64,000 bases of DNA from an uncultured Oscillospiraceae bacterium (lineage in GTDB: Bacteria; Bacillota; Clostridia; Oscillospirales; Oscillospiraceae), in the NCBI GenBank assembly GCA_947629245.1, contig CANRDC010000001.1, positions 157,667-221,666 of the forward strand, given 5' to 3'. How positions within the stretch are numbered: the first letter of the stretch is position 1; each line of letters opens with the position of its first letter. The position numbers were made by a program, and so were the translations under genes. A model generated the notes under the pieces. It had not been told where the DNA came from. It made no database searches and was given only the letters and a program-made list of their open reading frames with translations. Below, piece after piece: positions 10,105 to 20,281 of the stretch.

Positions 10105-10662
10105 ATGCCTGATACACAACAGAGAATACACCCTCTCGCTTTGATTGGCGTTAAGAAACGCCTTTCTGAATTGGCCTCGGAACTTTCCGAGGCTTCTGTA
10201 GCCCTCGACAGGGCTTTGGCTTTCGGTGACTTGAGCGAGAACTCAGAGTACGACGCCGCCAAGGAGACTATGAGGAAGCTCACTGCTGAAAGGGACCTGC
10301 TCACTCCGCTGCTCACCTATGTCGAGTGTGAGTCCAGCGATAGCACGGATAACATCGACGAAGGCTGCATCATAGAGCTCTGGGCTTATGGTACAACGCC
10401 TCAGCAACTCCCTGTCGATGACCTTGAAAAGGAGACAGCTGTCATTCATGGCAAGCTGATGTTCGGTGGCGCCGTGCCAGGCTGGGACATTCTCAATGAC
10501 CATGCCCTCGGAACTGATACACCTGTCGGGCATTTTCTTGTGGGTAAGCGCTCCGGCAGCTACAGTATACAGGTGAAGGACGGCTTCGTGCGCGTCAGGG
10601 TAAAGAAGCTTCCGTCAACTGGTATAACTGCGAACGACTTGTTCTGCGAGTATGCCCGCTAA
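10105..10662 (+). CDS. GreA/GreB-family transcription elongation factor-like protein
   Basis: GDLSENSEYDAAKE matches the GreA coiled-coil tip signature; C-terminal LGTDTPVGHFLVGKRSGSYSI resembles the GreA FKBP-like domain. Confidence 0.75.
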   Translation: MPDTQQRIHPLALIGVKKRLSELASELSEASVALDRALAFGDLSENSEYDAAKETMRKLTAERDLLTPLLTYVECESSDSTDNIDEGCIIELWAYGTTPQQLPVDDLEKETAVIHGKLMFGGAVPGWDILNDHALGTDTPVGHFLVGKRSGSYSIQVKDGFVRVRVKKLPSTGITANDLFCEYAR

Positions 10663-11188
10663 TCACAACGTTACCAAAAGAAGGGGCGAGCTCCTAAAGG
10701 AGAAGTTAGACTTCGTGACTACCTTACTTATTGGCATCTTTGTTGCCATGCTAATCCTCTTAGCCGTAACTATGTGGATTTGGCCTAATAAGTTGCCAGA
10801 TAAAGAGGCAGCACCTGACGCCGTAGTCAACTTCATTCGAGAGTTCGTCCAAGCTTCTGGCGCGCAGGAGAGGGAGCAAATTGTTGAGGAGTATATCCTT
10901 TCTCCAGCCATGCTTCCTGACGACAGTGAAGGCCTCTCTAACGATTACTATATCTTGGAGAGTGTGCTTCGCTGTGAAGCGGATAACGTCTATGACGTTC
11001 AGATTCTTGACTCCGGCGAACACTACGTTAAGTTCGCCATGTTGGACCGGGACGCCAGGCTAACGCAGGGCGCCGTGTTTTTCTTCTACACACTTAACGT
11101 TGATGGTAAAACCATTCTGCGTTACACTGTCGCTGGTTCTAAAGACTTGTCTCCTGTTACTTCTTCCGATGGAGGCAATGCCTTATGA
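10652..11188 (+). CDS. single-pass membrane hypothetical protein
   Basis: TM helix near N-terminus (LLIGIFVAMLILLAVTMWIW). Confidence 0.6.
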   Translation: MPANHNVTKRRGELLKEKLDFVTTLLIGIFVAMLILLAVTMWIWPNKLPDKEAAPDAVVNFIREFVQASGAQEREQIVEEYILSPAMLPDDSEGLSNDYYILESVLRCEADNVYDVQILDSGEHYVKFAMLDRDARLTQGAVFFFYTLNVDGKTILRYTVAGSKDLSPVTSSDGGNAL

Positions 11189-11631
11189 GAACTGTACTTA
11201 TACTGTTTCTGGCGTTAGCTATCCTAACAGTTGCTATTACTGGCGCCATTTTTGTGAACAACAGAAAGACTGTTCAGACAGATGTCGGTCTGACTATTGT
11301 AAGACTTGCATTTGCCTTTGAGTCAATTGATGAAGTTGACAGTAACATTAAGAAGTTGAGTAGTGTTTGTGATGAAGAAGCAGCTGGTTATCTGAATATG
11401 AGAAGCCGTGCAACTCGTTGTGAAATCTACGATAACTTTAGAAGTGAGAAGAGTGAGGTTCAAGTTGTGTGGGACACGCCTGGACTGGTGGTGTTCTGCA
11501 TTTACTCAGATGGGTTTGTAAGAACAGACTTGTACTGCTTGGAGTACAACGTGACTCATAAGCAGGTTCACAACGTAAAGGTCTATAAGCTCGACAACTG
11601 GCGTGATGGTGCAGAAGGAGGGTTCTTCTAA
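11185..11631 (+). CDS. membrane-anchored hypothetical protein
   Basis: ATGA overlap with upstream gene; N-terminal TM. Confidence 0.6.
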   Translation: MRTVLILFLALAILTVAITGAIFVNNRKTVQTDVGLTIVRLAFAFESIDEVDSNIKKLSSVCDEEAAGYLNMRSRATRCEIYDNFRSEKSEVQVVWDTPGLVVFCIYSDGFVRTDLYCLEYNVTHKQVHNVKVYKLDNWRDGAEGGFF

Positions 11632-11632
11632 T

Positions 11633-11809
11633 ATGACAGCATTTCTAAGTTTTCTGCCAATGATAGTAGCACCCTTTGTGCTTTGCATCTGGTCGCTGGT
11701 ATCAGCCTATGTGTTCAAACTCGGCGTGCGCGGGTCTGGCATTGGCTTCGACTATATCGTGTTTACGCTTGTCGTGGTCCTCGGCTGTGTCTTGGGAGGT
11801 GTGTTTTAA
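11633..11809 (+). CDS. small membrane protein
   Basis: MTAFLSFLPMIVAPFVLCIW... two hydrophobic segments; upstream aggagg. Confidence 0.5.
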   Translation: MTAFLSFLPMIVAPFVLCIWSLVSAYVFKLGVRGSGIGFDYIVFTLVVVLGCVLGGVF

Positions 11810-12235
11810 ATGCGTGAAGACGACGGTGAGAAAAGAGTGTATTCCCCTGACATACAACCGTATAGCTTTGAGGGAAAGAGCTACTTCATCGGTACAATCG
11901 TATCTATTGTAGTCGCTCCTATACGCATTGTCACCCGCATAATGCATAACATCATCGTTATGCCCGCTAACCTCCAGCGTCAGTATTCTCAGGGACTGTT
12001 CATAGTCGCCGGACTTATGACCGCCCTTGGGATTGTCGACTTCGTCTGGCGTCAGCATTGGCCACTTCTCGTTTCCCAGCTTCCGTTGTTCTGGGTCGCC
12101 TATCATCTGAAGCGTACAGCAGTGCGCGCTGAAGATGTTGCAGAGGAACAGCGTGAAATCGACATCGACCACGCACAGGTCGAGGAACTCATTAACACCG
12201 TCTATGACGAGCTTGATAAAATCTTAAAGGAGTAA
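11810..12235 (+). CDS. membrane hypothetical protein
   Basis: ORF with hydrophobic segments, contiguous in operon. Confidence 0.6.
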   Translation: MREDDGEKRVYSPDIQPYSFEGKSYFIGTIVSIVVAPIRIVTRIMHNIIVMPANLQRQYSQGLFIVAGLMTALGIVDFVWRQHWPLLVSQLPLFWVAYHLKRTAVRAEDVAEEQREIDIDHAQVEELINTVYDELDKILKE

Positions 12236-12241
12236 AGGAAA

Positions 12242-13024
12242 ATGAAAATCGTTAACGATAAAGTAAGCAATGCAGAGGGTCTGCTTCAGGGAACAATGGC
12301 GCTTTTGGACAGTGTGCTCGCCATGTCTGACGCCACCCTCACACTTCAGCAGTATGCTCAGAAAACCGGCGTGCGCAAGAGCCTCCCGATGTTTGTCGCT
12401 GAGACTGCGGCAACTCTGAAGAAGTCTATCTCCCACGACTTCAAGAATGAGTATCCTGCCATCGCTTCTGTCGCCGTGAATGGCGATACCGGAGGAATGC
12501 TCAACCGCCTCGTGAACGCCATCTACTCTCTGAGCAACGTGTATAAGGAACTCAACGCTTGTAACTGCGTTGTCAAGGCGGACGCGGACAGAAAGCGCCT
12601 GCATGAGAGTATCCTCGACATCATCGCCGATTTGTCGGTGTTCCTCTGCATACGGTTCGAGCTCTATACCTGCGCAGACGGCGTCTGCACTATGGCAGTC
12701 GCCAACTGGTGCGACCACCAACGTATCACACCTGAGGTGTTCTACGCCATGATGTTGGACAACATCAAATCTACGGGCCGGGAGTTCTACGCTTATGAGG
12801 AAATCTCAGAGACCTACACTGAGATGCTCCGTGAGTATCCGGAGTTCATGGCTGACTGTGAGGACAACAACTATCGCTTGACTGACTCCATCGCCAAGGA
12901 TATCCTCGACAAGAAGCTCACTATCGCCGACGCCACGGAGCGCTTTGTGAAAGAAAGCGGAAGCGAAGTCGAGGACGACAAGCTCACTCCCAGCTCTATC
13001 ATCGCCAATATGTCGCTTAACTGA
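12242..13024 (+). CDS. hypothetical helical protein (paralog of next gene)
   Basis: C-terminal YEEISETYTEMLREYPEFMADCEDNNYRLTDSIAKDILDKKLTIADATERFVKE aligns to the next ORF. Confidence 0.65.
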   Translation: MKIVNDKVSNAEGLLQGTMALLDSVLAMSDATLTLQQYAQKTGVRKSLPMFVAETAATLKKSISHDFKNEYPAIASVAVNGDTGGMLNRLVNAIYSLSNVYKELNACNCVVKADADRKRLHESILDIIADLSVFLCIRFELYTCADGVCTMAVANWCDHQRITPEVFYAMMLDNIKSTGREFYAYEEISETYTEMLREYPEFMADCEDNNYRLTDSIAKDILDKKLTIADATERFVKESGSEVEDDKLTPSSIIANMSLN

Positions 13025-13039
13025 GGAGGTAAGCTCGCT

Positions 13040-13759
13040 ATGAGGATTATACCTGATAGGTTTGAGAACTCCTACGCCATGTTGGAGGAGTGCAACAAGC
13101 TGGTACAAATGCTCACGGATATCCGCGATGTTCTGAAGGATTACGATACGCAGTGCGACTATTCCTATCTGTTCGAGGGTATTCCGCAGAACTTCACGAT
13201 GCTCAACACCATTGCCACACGCGGAATTGAGACCGGTGCTACCGCCAGGCTGATTGAGGCCTTCAATGACATCAATCATGCACACAGCGCGTTGCATCAG
13301 GTCTATGCAGAGGGTGACAATAGCGCCATCGACATCGACCTCATTCGATGCTCTATTGAACATGCCCTTGGCTCAGTGGTTATCTTTATGATGGTCGCAC
13401 TTGAGCTATTCCGTATCCCTGGCGGAACCTGTATAGAGTCTGTGGCTAAGATGTGCACGGCTCGCGGTATCCCTCCGCTTGAAATGTGGAAAACACCGAG
13501 ACACATTCTTGTTGGCACTGGCATTGACACTCGTGCCTATGAGGAATGCTCTCACATGTACTCCGCCATGGCGAGGGATTACCCGGAGCTTTTACTCGAA
13601 GCTGGAGACAAGGCGCTTCCTCTTACGACATCGCTGGCCTTTCAGCTGGTGAGTGGCACTGTACCTTTCACTACGGTGCAGGAAAAGATATACAAGCAGT
13701 TGAGAGGAACACCGTCGTCAGTGACATCTACGCCACTCCCTAAAATGGACCTTAAGTGA
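13040..13759 (+). CDS. hypothetical helical protein (paralog of previous gene)
   Basis: YEECSHMYSAMARDYPELLLEAGDKALPLTTSLAFQLVSGTVPFTTVQEKIYKQ; GGAGGT RBS. Confidence 0.65.
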   Translation: MRIIPDRFENSYAMLEECNKLVQMLTDIRDVLKDYDTQCDYSYLFEGIPQNFTMLNTIATRGIETGATARLIEAFNDINHAHSALHQVYAEGDNSAIDIDLIRCSIEHALGSVVIFMMVALELFRIPGGTCIESVAKMCTARGIPPLEMWKTPRHILVGTGIDTRAYEECSHMYSAMARDYPELLLEAGDKALPLTTSLAFQLVSGTVPFTTVQEKIYKQLRGTPSSVTSTPLPKMDLK

Positions 13760-13772
13760 AAGGAGTTCGCAA

Positions 13773-14087
13773 ATGCTGGACTTACTGCTAAACGCTAAGA
13801 ATTTAACAGACATTGAGAACATTGCATCCGCCATATTAATTGACGGGTGCGATGCACTTGAGGAGGACATGCGGAAGGATAGAGTAATATTCAACCGCGT
13901 AGACTACTGGACTGCAAGTGAAATCAAACGTCACTCTAAATCCAATCGGTCTGTTACTGCAACGCTTGGCGCCATGGTTTCTGAGGAGAGGAATGAGCGC
14001 CTGCTTCATATTCTCCAACTCGTCGCGGCTACGGAGCCTGGTGTAGCCGACGACATTGATAAACTGTTAGCGAGGTCGAGTCTCTAA
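13773..14087 (+). CDS. hypothetical protein
   Basis: Aagg RBS, contiguous with helicase gene. Confidence 0.55.
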   Translation: MLDLLLNAKNLTDIENIASAILIDGCDALEEDMRKDRVIFNRVDYWTASEIKRHSKSNRSVTATLGAMVSEERNERLLHILQLVAATEPGVADDIDKLLARSSL

Positions 14088-15343
14088 TGGAAGATTATAG
14101 CTGTATTGAGAATATCGTGCCAGACCTTGAGATGCCAAGCTTTCAGAAGGCTGGCGTCTATAAGGCGTTGATTAACAGAAAGATGTTACTCGCCTTTGAT
14201 ACGGGTACTGGTAAGACGTTCACATACTCTATTTTCATCCGGGGACTCCTCAATCGTAACCCTGAGAAAAAGCATATCTTTGTAATTATTCATGACTCTA
14301 TTGAGCAGGCACCAAAAGACATTGCGTCTTTGATAGCGGCTAATGTGGCGGCGTTCAGTGGCGCTCAGTCTGAGGTTGGAAAACTTAAATACGTTTGGGA
14401 TAGGAACTCCGTGTTTGTCCTGACGTATGAAAGTTTTCGTAACCTTGAACTGGTGCACTTTCTGTTCGACCACTTGCCTGAGATTGAGTCGTTTGTAATT
14501 GACGAGGCGCACCATTGCTCTAACTGGGACGTGTCGGATACTGCGTTTATGATACGGGCATTGTGTCGATTTATACCGTATGTCGTTGGATTGTCTGCGA
14601 CTCCAGCTACGAGGGAAAGTGCGCAATTCTATCGTATCATGAATGTAATCGACAGGTCTATCTCTGCTCAGCGAGACGAGACTAACAGCGGCTCCTACGT
14701 TGATAGGTACTTCCCTGTCAATCGTGAAGAGTACGATATAAAAGGAAACTATAAGACTACACTTGAAATCGTCCAGCCGATGTCGCATCAGGTAGGACGG
14801 GTTCGTGGCGACGTGTTTAGAAAGATAAAGGGAAATGGCGCCGTTAATCAGGTCGAGGCTCTCGTACGCCTTGTACTTGACCGACGCCGTAGAGGCAAGT
14901 CAATCATTGTCTATGTTCACTTGCACGAAGTACGCGAGTGGATAGAGGAGCATTTCACTGAAGCTGGTATCAGCTTTGTTTCCCTAACTGGAAGGGTAAC
15001 AAAGCAGGATATTCGCCAGGATATACTCCATCGGTTTGCTAATGGCGAAGTTGATGTTTTGATTACCTCTGTCTCGGAGTCTCTAAATATTGACGCTGAC
15101 TGCGTAATCTTTTATGAGTTCACTACACGCATTAAGCAGGTGATGGGGCGCGCACATCGTGGCCTTGAAGGTAAGGAATTGGAACTTGTCTTTATAGTCA
15201 CGAAGGATACCGCAGAAGTTGACTTCTTTATGAAGTACATCTATCAGCGTTCTATGACTTTGCAGCGTTTGCTTAAGAAAGATTACTCGGAATTCATCAA
15301 CATCGGGAAACAGCTGAAAAATATGGATATCGGCTCCGATTGA
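14087..15343 (+). CDS. superfamily 2 DEAH-box helicase/ATPase
   Basis: Walker A FDTGTGKTFT; DEAH; LSATPATRE motif III; motif VI QVMGRAHRG. Confidence 0.85.
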   Translation: MEDYSCIENIVPDLEMPSFQKAGVYKALINRKMLLAFDTGTGKTFTYSIFIRGLLNRNPEKKHIFVIIHDSIEQAPKDIASLIAANVAAFSGAQSEVGKLKYVWDRNSVFVLTYESFRNLELVHFLFDHLPEIESFVIDEAHHCSNWDVSDTAFMIRALCRFIPYVVGLSATPATRESAQFYRIMNVIDRSISAQRDETNSGSYVDRYFPVNREEYDIKGNYKTTLEIVQPMSHQVGRVRGDVFRKIKGNGAVNQVEALVRLVLDRRRRGKSIIVYVHLHEVREWIEEHFTEAGISFVSLTGRVTKQDIRQDILHRFANGEVDVLITSVSESLNIDADCVIFYEFTTRIKQVMGRAHRGLEGKELELVFIVTKDTAEVDFFMKYIYQRSMTLQRLLKKDYSEFINIGKQLKNMDIGSD

Positions 15344-15435
15344 GCACTCTATCGCCTTCCTTTTGTTGTTCGTTTCTCCTGTCGCATCGAATTGTACTTT
15401 GTGTGGGAAAATACACATAAAGGAGGAGAAAAGAC

Positions 15436-15621
15436 ATGACACACAGAAATAAGCACAGAGTTCTAAGTCACATCGGTACAACTACCGCCATGCAGTGCGC
15501 ACTCGGCAGCGTATATAGGGTGGGCCTCGCAGTCTGTGAGCACATCGTGAATATCGTTCTGCTCGGAGTCATATCCGCCGTGGTCCTCGGACTTGTGTCC
15601 GTATATACCGGCTGGTTCTAA
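15436..15621 (+). CDS. small membrane protein
   Basis: aaaggaggag RBS; hydrophobic C-terminal segment. Confidence 0.5.
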   Translation: MTHRNKHRVLSHIGTTTAMQCALGSVYRVGLAVCEHIVNIVLLGVISAVVLGLVSVYTGWF

Positions 15622-15627
15622 AATGAA

Positions 15628-15665
15628 AATGCCCAGTTCACTTCAACTGTGAACTGGGCATTAGC
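15628..15665 (+). terminator. Rho-independent terminator-like hairpin
   Basis: aatgcccagttcac...gtgaactgggcatt followed by agctttt. Confidence 0.8.
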
Positions 15666-15703
15666 TTTTAGTTGCAAAACTTTCCTAAAGTGAGGTGGTC
15701 GCC

Positions 15704-16219
15704 ATGTCTTTGAGCAAAACTGACGGTGGCATTAGCATAAGATTAAATGGCGACAGGTGCTATGTTCATGGCGACGGATTGAACGCCATGTGGGTCACGC
15801 GTAGACCATTCATACAAATCAATCCTCCATCTCTAATTTCCATGATTAGAAGGCGGAGCGCCAGGCATATCGCCTATATTGATGGACAGAAGTTTGGTAC
15901 CGGAGAAGCGAAAGTAATAAATATCGGTGACCACAGTAGACTCCATTACAGCTTTAAACTCGGTCACAACTCTTTGCTGGCGTTTAAACAAACTGACACT
16001 AAGGAAAAAGTTACGTTCGTCATTCAACACGCCGGCTCCGACTATATTAGCGGTGTGTTCAGTTTCTACAAGGAAGAAGACTTCATACGATACAGAGTCG
16101 ACGAGAAAGGCATGGAAACCATTGTGCTTCTAATCGCCGGGTTCATCGTGGAGAATATAATATGGGGCGAAATTGCTTCATTGTTTAATTTTGAAATAAA
16201 GACAGTCGAGACAATGTAG
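15704..16219 (+). CDS. hypothetical protein
   Basis: gaggtgg RBS before ATG 15704. Confidence 0.55.
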   Translation: MSLSKTDGGISIRLNGDRCYVHGDGLNAMWVTRRPFIQINPPSLISMIRRRSARHIAYIDGQKFGTGEAKVINIGDHSRLHYSFKLGHNSLLAFKQTDTKEKVTFVIQHAGSDYISGVFSFYKEEDFIRYRVDEKGMETIVLLIAGFIVENIIWGEIASLFNFEIKTVETM

Positions 16220-16230
16220 GAGGTTGAAAC

Positions 16231-17553
16231 ATGGCTTCAAGTAGCGTAAGCTCTCGGCTTATAAGTGCATCAAGCGTGGTGCTCTCTAAGCCGATTAGAG
16301 TGTATGGTCACAACACCTACACTATATCAAGTGACTTCATCAACTGGGGTGACTTCAACTATTCAATCTCTGATATCGCAAATACCTTCGGCCATCGCGC
16401 TAATGGTATGGGCGACAGGGTTTTTCGTTGCGGCGATGACAAGATTACTGTGTTCGATTTTGGACTTCTGTTCACAGTGTTCACGTCAATGACCATGGCG
16501 CAGGCAGAACTTGGCGGCGCCTTTCCTATTGAGGAGGTCGTGCCTTCGAGGAATGAGCTAAAAGCTGTCTGGATTGGGAATGACCTTATTGTTTACTCTC
16601 ATTCTAACAACCTGATAATTCCTGTTCCTAACTCCGTGGTCGAGACCTGTTGCTCGGGAAAGAAGGCCGAGGTTGGTAACTTCTGCAGTCAGGCTACATA
16701 CGAAGTGACGCGCGAACGCATGGATTTATTCCTTGTCAATAAGGCTAAGAAAGAACTACTGTGTCGTGTGCGCATCGCGGAGTGCTGTCAGAAAACCTAC
16801 ACGCCATACTTTAAAACTGAGGCTGACAACGCTGAGAAGCAGAAGGAAAACTGGGATACCTCCTCGGCACTTGGTCAACTCGTAATAGAGGCGGACAGCT
16901 CACTTCCTGCTAAAGAGGCATTCGCCAGGTATTCTGCGCAAGGTATGGCTGCCTCTGTCGCCGCCCGTGATGACTTAATAATCACACCTGACGAGCCTTA
17001 CGAAGACTTGACTGTGAAGTCCAATCTTGAAAAGTTCTTCGGGACAGTTTGCTACACCGATAAATGCGATGTTGTTGTCGCAGTAAACTATCACAATGGA
17101 TTGTTTGTTTTCAACTCCTGCTTTCCTGGTGACTATTATGAGGGAATTCAGGTTGATGGAAACACCGACATTACGAAGTATTATAATGTCACCGATGGTT
17201 GCGAACGCATAATGAGATTTGCTAATACAGTGGTGACAAGACCACTGACAGCAGCTCAGCTTGACATGAAGATGTTCAATAATATATCTTCTGCCTTGCT
17301 TAACATGGAGCTCCCACGTATCCCATTCACGTCATGTCTTGGCCGTATGGTCATTCCTGAAAGCACCTTAATGGACGCGTTCAAGGAGGGCCTTGGAGCA
17401 GACTTATTCTGCATTGTGCCTGTCGGTGTAATTGGCGAGGCTGTCATAACTATTACCTCAGAGGGTAACCTGGCGACAGTCTTTCCTAAAGAATGGAGTA
17501 CAACTGAGGCGTTCTACGATATCACGGAGGTTGTACGCAATGCTAAACATTAA
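16231..17553 (+). CDS. hypothetical protein
   Basis: 440 aa ORF, taggaggt RBS; C-terminal domain ending FYDITEVV recurs in the next gene. Confidence 0.6.
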   Translation: MASSSVSSRLISASSVVLSKPIRVYGHNTYTISSDFINWGDFNYSISDIANTFGHRANGMGDRVFRCGDDKITVFDFGLLFTVFTSMTMAQAELGGAFPIEEVVPSRNELKAVWIGNDLIVYSHSNNLIIPVPNSVVETCCSGKKAEVGNFCSQATYEVTRERMDLFLVNKAKKELLCRVRIAECCQKTYTPYFKTEADNAEKQKENWDTSSALGQLVIEADSSLPAKEAFARYSAQGMAASVAARDDLIITPDEPYEDLTVKSNLEKFFGTVCYTDKCDVVVAVNYHNGLFVFNSCFPGDYYEGIQVDGNTDITKYYNVTDGCERIMRFANTVVTRPLTAAQLDMKMFNNISSALLNMELPRIPFTSCLGRMVIPESTLMDAFKEGLGADLFCIVPVGVIGEAVITITSEGNLATVFPKEWSTTEAFYDITEVVRNAKH

Positions 17554-18250
17554 CGATGTGAATAAGTACTATGTCCGCGTTAGCCCACTTCCTGAGGCGC
17601 AGGCACTCGTTGGACAAATTGTGTTCGTCCGCCAGGTTAGTCACGAGGGCATCGTACTCTCTATGACTAACGATTGTCGTCCCTCTCCTAAACTTATTAC
17701 CTTGAGTTCGGCGTCGAATGATAATGGCTGGTACGATATAACCGACCTCGTACTCGATGCTAATGCTTCTATTACACCGAGGTACGATATTTGCCAGTTC
17801 GATAATGAAACCGCGGTTGTCTATCGTAACTATATTGACCATCCTGAACGATTAACTCCTCTCGATGGAAGAAACGCTGTCGGGAAGCTGTGCTTTATAG
17901 GGCGCCTTGGAAAGGACAAGCTTGCCTTCTCTAACGTCGCCTATTTTGTGGTGTCGATGGACAATCGCGGTTTCTATATCGTGTATCAGGGCTTTTGTAG
18001 TCCGAAGAAGGAAAGTGAAAGACCAAAGCTCGTACAGAAGGTTGTGAGATTGGAGGGTACAAACCAACGCTTCTACGAGGCATCAGACGTTGTTACTGCG
18101 TGCAATGAGGCTTATCATGGCGACGTAGTGCTAAAGGACCAGTATGTCGGTGAGCTTCTTGACAGAGTCTCCGACACTACGACGGAAATCAAACCTGCGA
18201 CAGACAAAGTCCGTGAGACCATTGGCCTCACTGGACTGGACCTCACATAA
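17540..18250 (+). CDS. hypothetical repeat-domain protein
   Basis: ATG 17540 after ggagg; two domains ending WYDITDLV and FYEASDVV. Confidence 0.6.
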   Translation: MLNINDVNKYYVRVSPLPEAQALVGQIVFVRQVSHEGIVLSMTNDCRPSPKLITLSSASNDNGWYDITDLVLDANASITPRYDICQFDNETAVVYRNYIDHPERLTPLDGRNAVGKLCFIGRLGKDKLAFSNVAYFVVSMDNRGFYIVYQGFCSPKKESERPKLVQKVVRLEGTNQRFYEASDVVTACNEAYHGDVVLKDQYVGELLDRVSDTTTEIKPATDKVRETIGLTGLDLT

Positions 18251-18279
18251 CTCTGAAGAAAGGATGGTTTCTATAGACT

Positions 18280-18495
18280 ATGCACTGTACCCTGTTCTTT
18301 GTGATTGCGGCAGTGCTATTTTGTGTAGCGTGCATCGGTAGCTATATCTTGCTACTCGCAACAGGGAACTCTAAATGTATGAAAAGGACATTGAAGGTCG
18401 GCATAGCTTTAATCGCCGTGTCTGCCTTTGCCATTGGTATCATGTATATTTTCAAAATGTACAGGACACCAGCATTGTACGTACAGTGGATATAG
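18280..18495 (+). CDS. small two-TM membrane protein
   Basis: 71 aa with two hydrophobic helices. Confidence 0.5.
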   Translation: MHCTLFFVIAAVLFCVACIGSYILLLATGNSKCMKRTLKVGIALIAVSAFAIGIMYIFKMYRTPALYVQWI

Positions 18496-18503
18496 AGTAA
18501 CTT

Positions 18504-20252
18504 ATGAAACAACATAGATATATTCTAATGCTGTTTGCGGTTCTCTTACTTCTGCTACTCTCTGGTTGTAATGCCGACCACACCATAACTGGAATGTGGA
18601 AAGACATCAACGAAGAATACTACGTGCAAATCTCTGATGATGGAACTTATCGTGAGACATACTATAACATGCTGTTGAAGTGTACTTTGACAGACGATGA
18701 TGGTATTCTCTACTACGGGCCTAATGGCTCTGCTTACTTTGCTAAGCCTGGGTGGTCCAAGAACGAACATATGTTCCTCAACATCGGGGGACGTGTGAGA
18801 GAGCTTGAGAGAACCCAGTCGCCAGGCGTTTGGCATGACCTTAACGCAGGCATAATTGCTGAGTCTACACAGTTATATGCTCAGTACAATCTCAAGAGCG
18901 CCATGAATATCGAGTCCGCCATTTATATCACTAATGACTATCAATTCGCTTTTCATGTTGGTGATACTACGGAGGACGAAGAGATAACTTATGACTGGCG
19001 CACATCAACTGAAAAAACTATACGCGGACTTATTTCTTTGTCCGATGATAATCGCGATGTCGTTCTGTACACTAACGGAGCGCAGGACGCGATAATACTA
19101 AGGAAGTCTCCGAGTGGTGACTACATAGGTCTTAGGCCGATAATGTCAGAAGCCGACTTGACCCCAGAGGTTTCCTACACTAATGAAGTCCTTGGAACTA
19201 TTGGTGGATACACTTTGAGTGGCTCTGCCTATGACGAGGACAGTGGCGTACGCTACGTGTTTGAACCATCACAGCTGTGTACAAAGTACCTGCAAGATGG
19301 CACAGCAATGCATTATGCGTATTTTATAAATGACGACGGCTACATGTCGTTGTCATGCATTGACGGCTTTGGCAGTACAGACTACATGTACTACGACGTT
19401 GAGCAGAACCTTATTTATCGCCTTGTCTATGAGAGGGACAGTTGGTACACTTACCTGAACAGAGTGAATGAGCTTGGAAGTGACTATGCTGACTTGAAGA
19501 GTAAGGTGGAGACAGTCGTAGTGGATAACCCTAATTCACGGTTGTTCCTCGGCACGACGCAGATTTCTGAGACAGTAGAACTCTTATCTTCGGTCCCAGA
19601 TGCTGAAGCCGCCATGAACCAAAGTAACATTGAGCAACTAAGAACAGTGCTTGATAGCATCGCTGAAGATGAAGCGAGCCGCCTTGAGTATGAAGCTCAG
19701 GTTCAATACGAGCTTGATATGTTCTTAGAAGAAGCCCGCCAGGCTGCTGAGCAACGCAGGCAATTTCAAGAAGCCTCAGACCAGCAGTTGCAAGAGTGGG
19801 TGGATAATCATTCGTACCCTATCTACAATCCATGGTATGGCCAAACGAGCATGCCTGGTTATGACCCTTGGGGTTATTGGACTTACGAGCCCGACCCTTG
19901 GGAGCTTAAGCAGCAGGAACTTCCAGACAATCCCGGTCTCTCAGTTAAGGAGTGCTGGGAGCAATACGACCAGCCATTCTATCCAAGGTTCTATATCGAA
20001 ATGCGTTGCACGTGTGCAACCTGTTGGAACAGCACTTATCCCGTGGATAAAATGGCGGATAACATTGCTTTCGTAGACACTAATGTAATTGCTCCGAGCA
20101 CTGATATTACTTGGGACCTTGAGAAAGTCTGGACAGTTAATGCAGCTTACGGCCTTGTAACCGGGCAGAACATTCTTTGCTACACTTCCAATCATAATGC
20201 GGTAATGGAGTGGGAGCGCCAAGCAAAGAACGTCTACATGGTTGTAGGGTAA
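18504..20252 (+). CDS. lipoprotein, function unknown
   Basis: Signal peptide with lipobox LLLLSGCNAD; Tyr/Trp-rich C-terminal region. Confidence 0.65.
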   Translation: MKQHRYILMLFAVLLLLLLSGCNADHTITGMWKDINEEYYVQISDDGTYRETYYNMLLKCTLTDDDGILYYGPNGSAYFAKPGWSKNEHMFLNIGGRVRELERTQSPGVWHDLNAGIIAESTQLYAQYNLKSAMNIESAIYITNDYQFAFHVGDTTEDEEITYDWRTSTEKTIRGLISLSDDNRDVVLYTNGAQDAIILRKSPSGDYIGLRPIMSEADLTPEVSYTNEVLGTIGGYTLSGSAYDEDSGVRYVFEPSQLCTKYLQDGTAMHYAYFINDDGYMSLSCIDGFGSTDYMYYDVEQNLIYRLVYERDSWYTYLNRVNELGSDYADLKSKVETVVVDNPNSRLFLGTTQISETVELLSSVPDAEAAMNQSNIEQLRTVLDSIAEDEASRLEYEAQVQYELDMFLEEARQAAEQRRQFQEASDQQLQEWVDNHSYPIYNPWYGQTSMPGYDPWGYWTYEPDPWELKQQELPDNPGLSVKECWEQYDQPFYPRFYIEMRCTCATCWNSTYPVDKMADNIAFVDTNVIAPSTDITWDLEKVWTVNAAYGLVTGQNILCYTSNHNAVMEWERQAKNVYMVVG

Positions 20253-20281
20253 CAAATAAAAAGAAAGGATATGAAAACACT

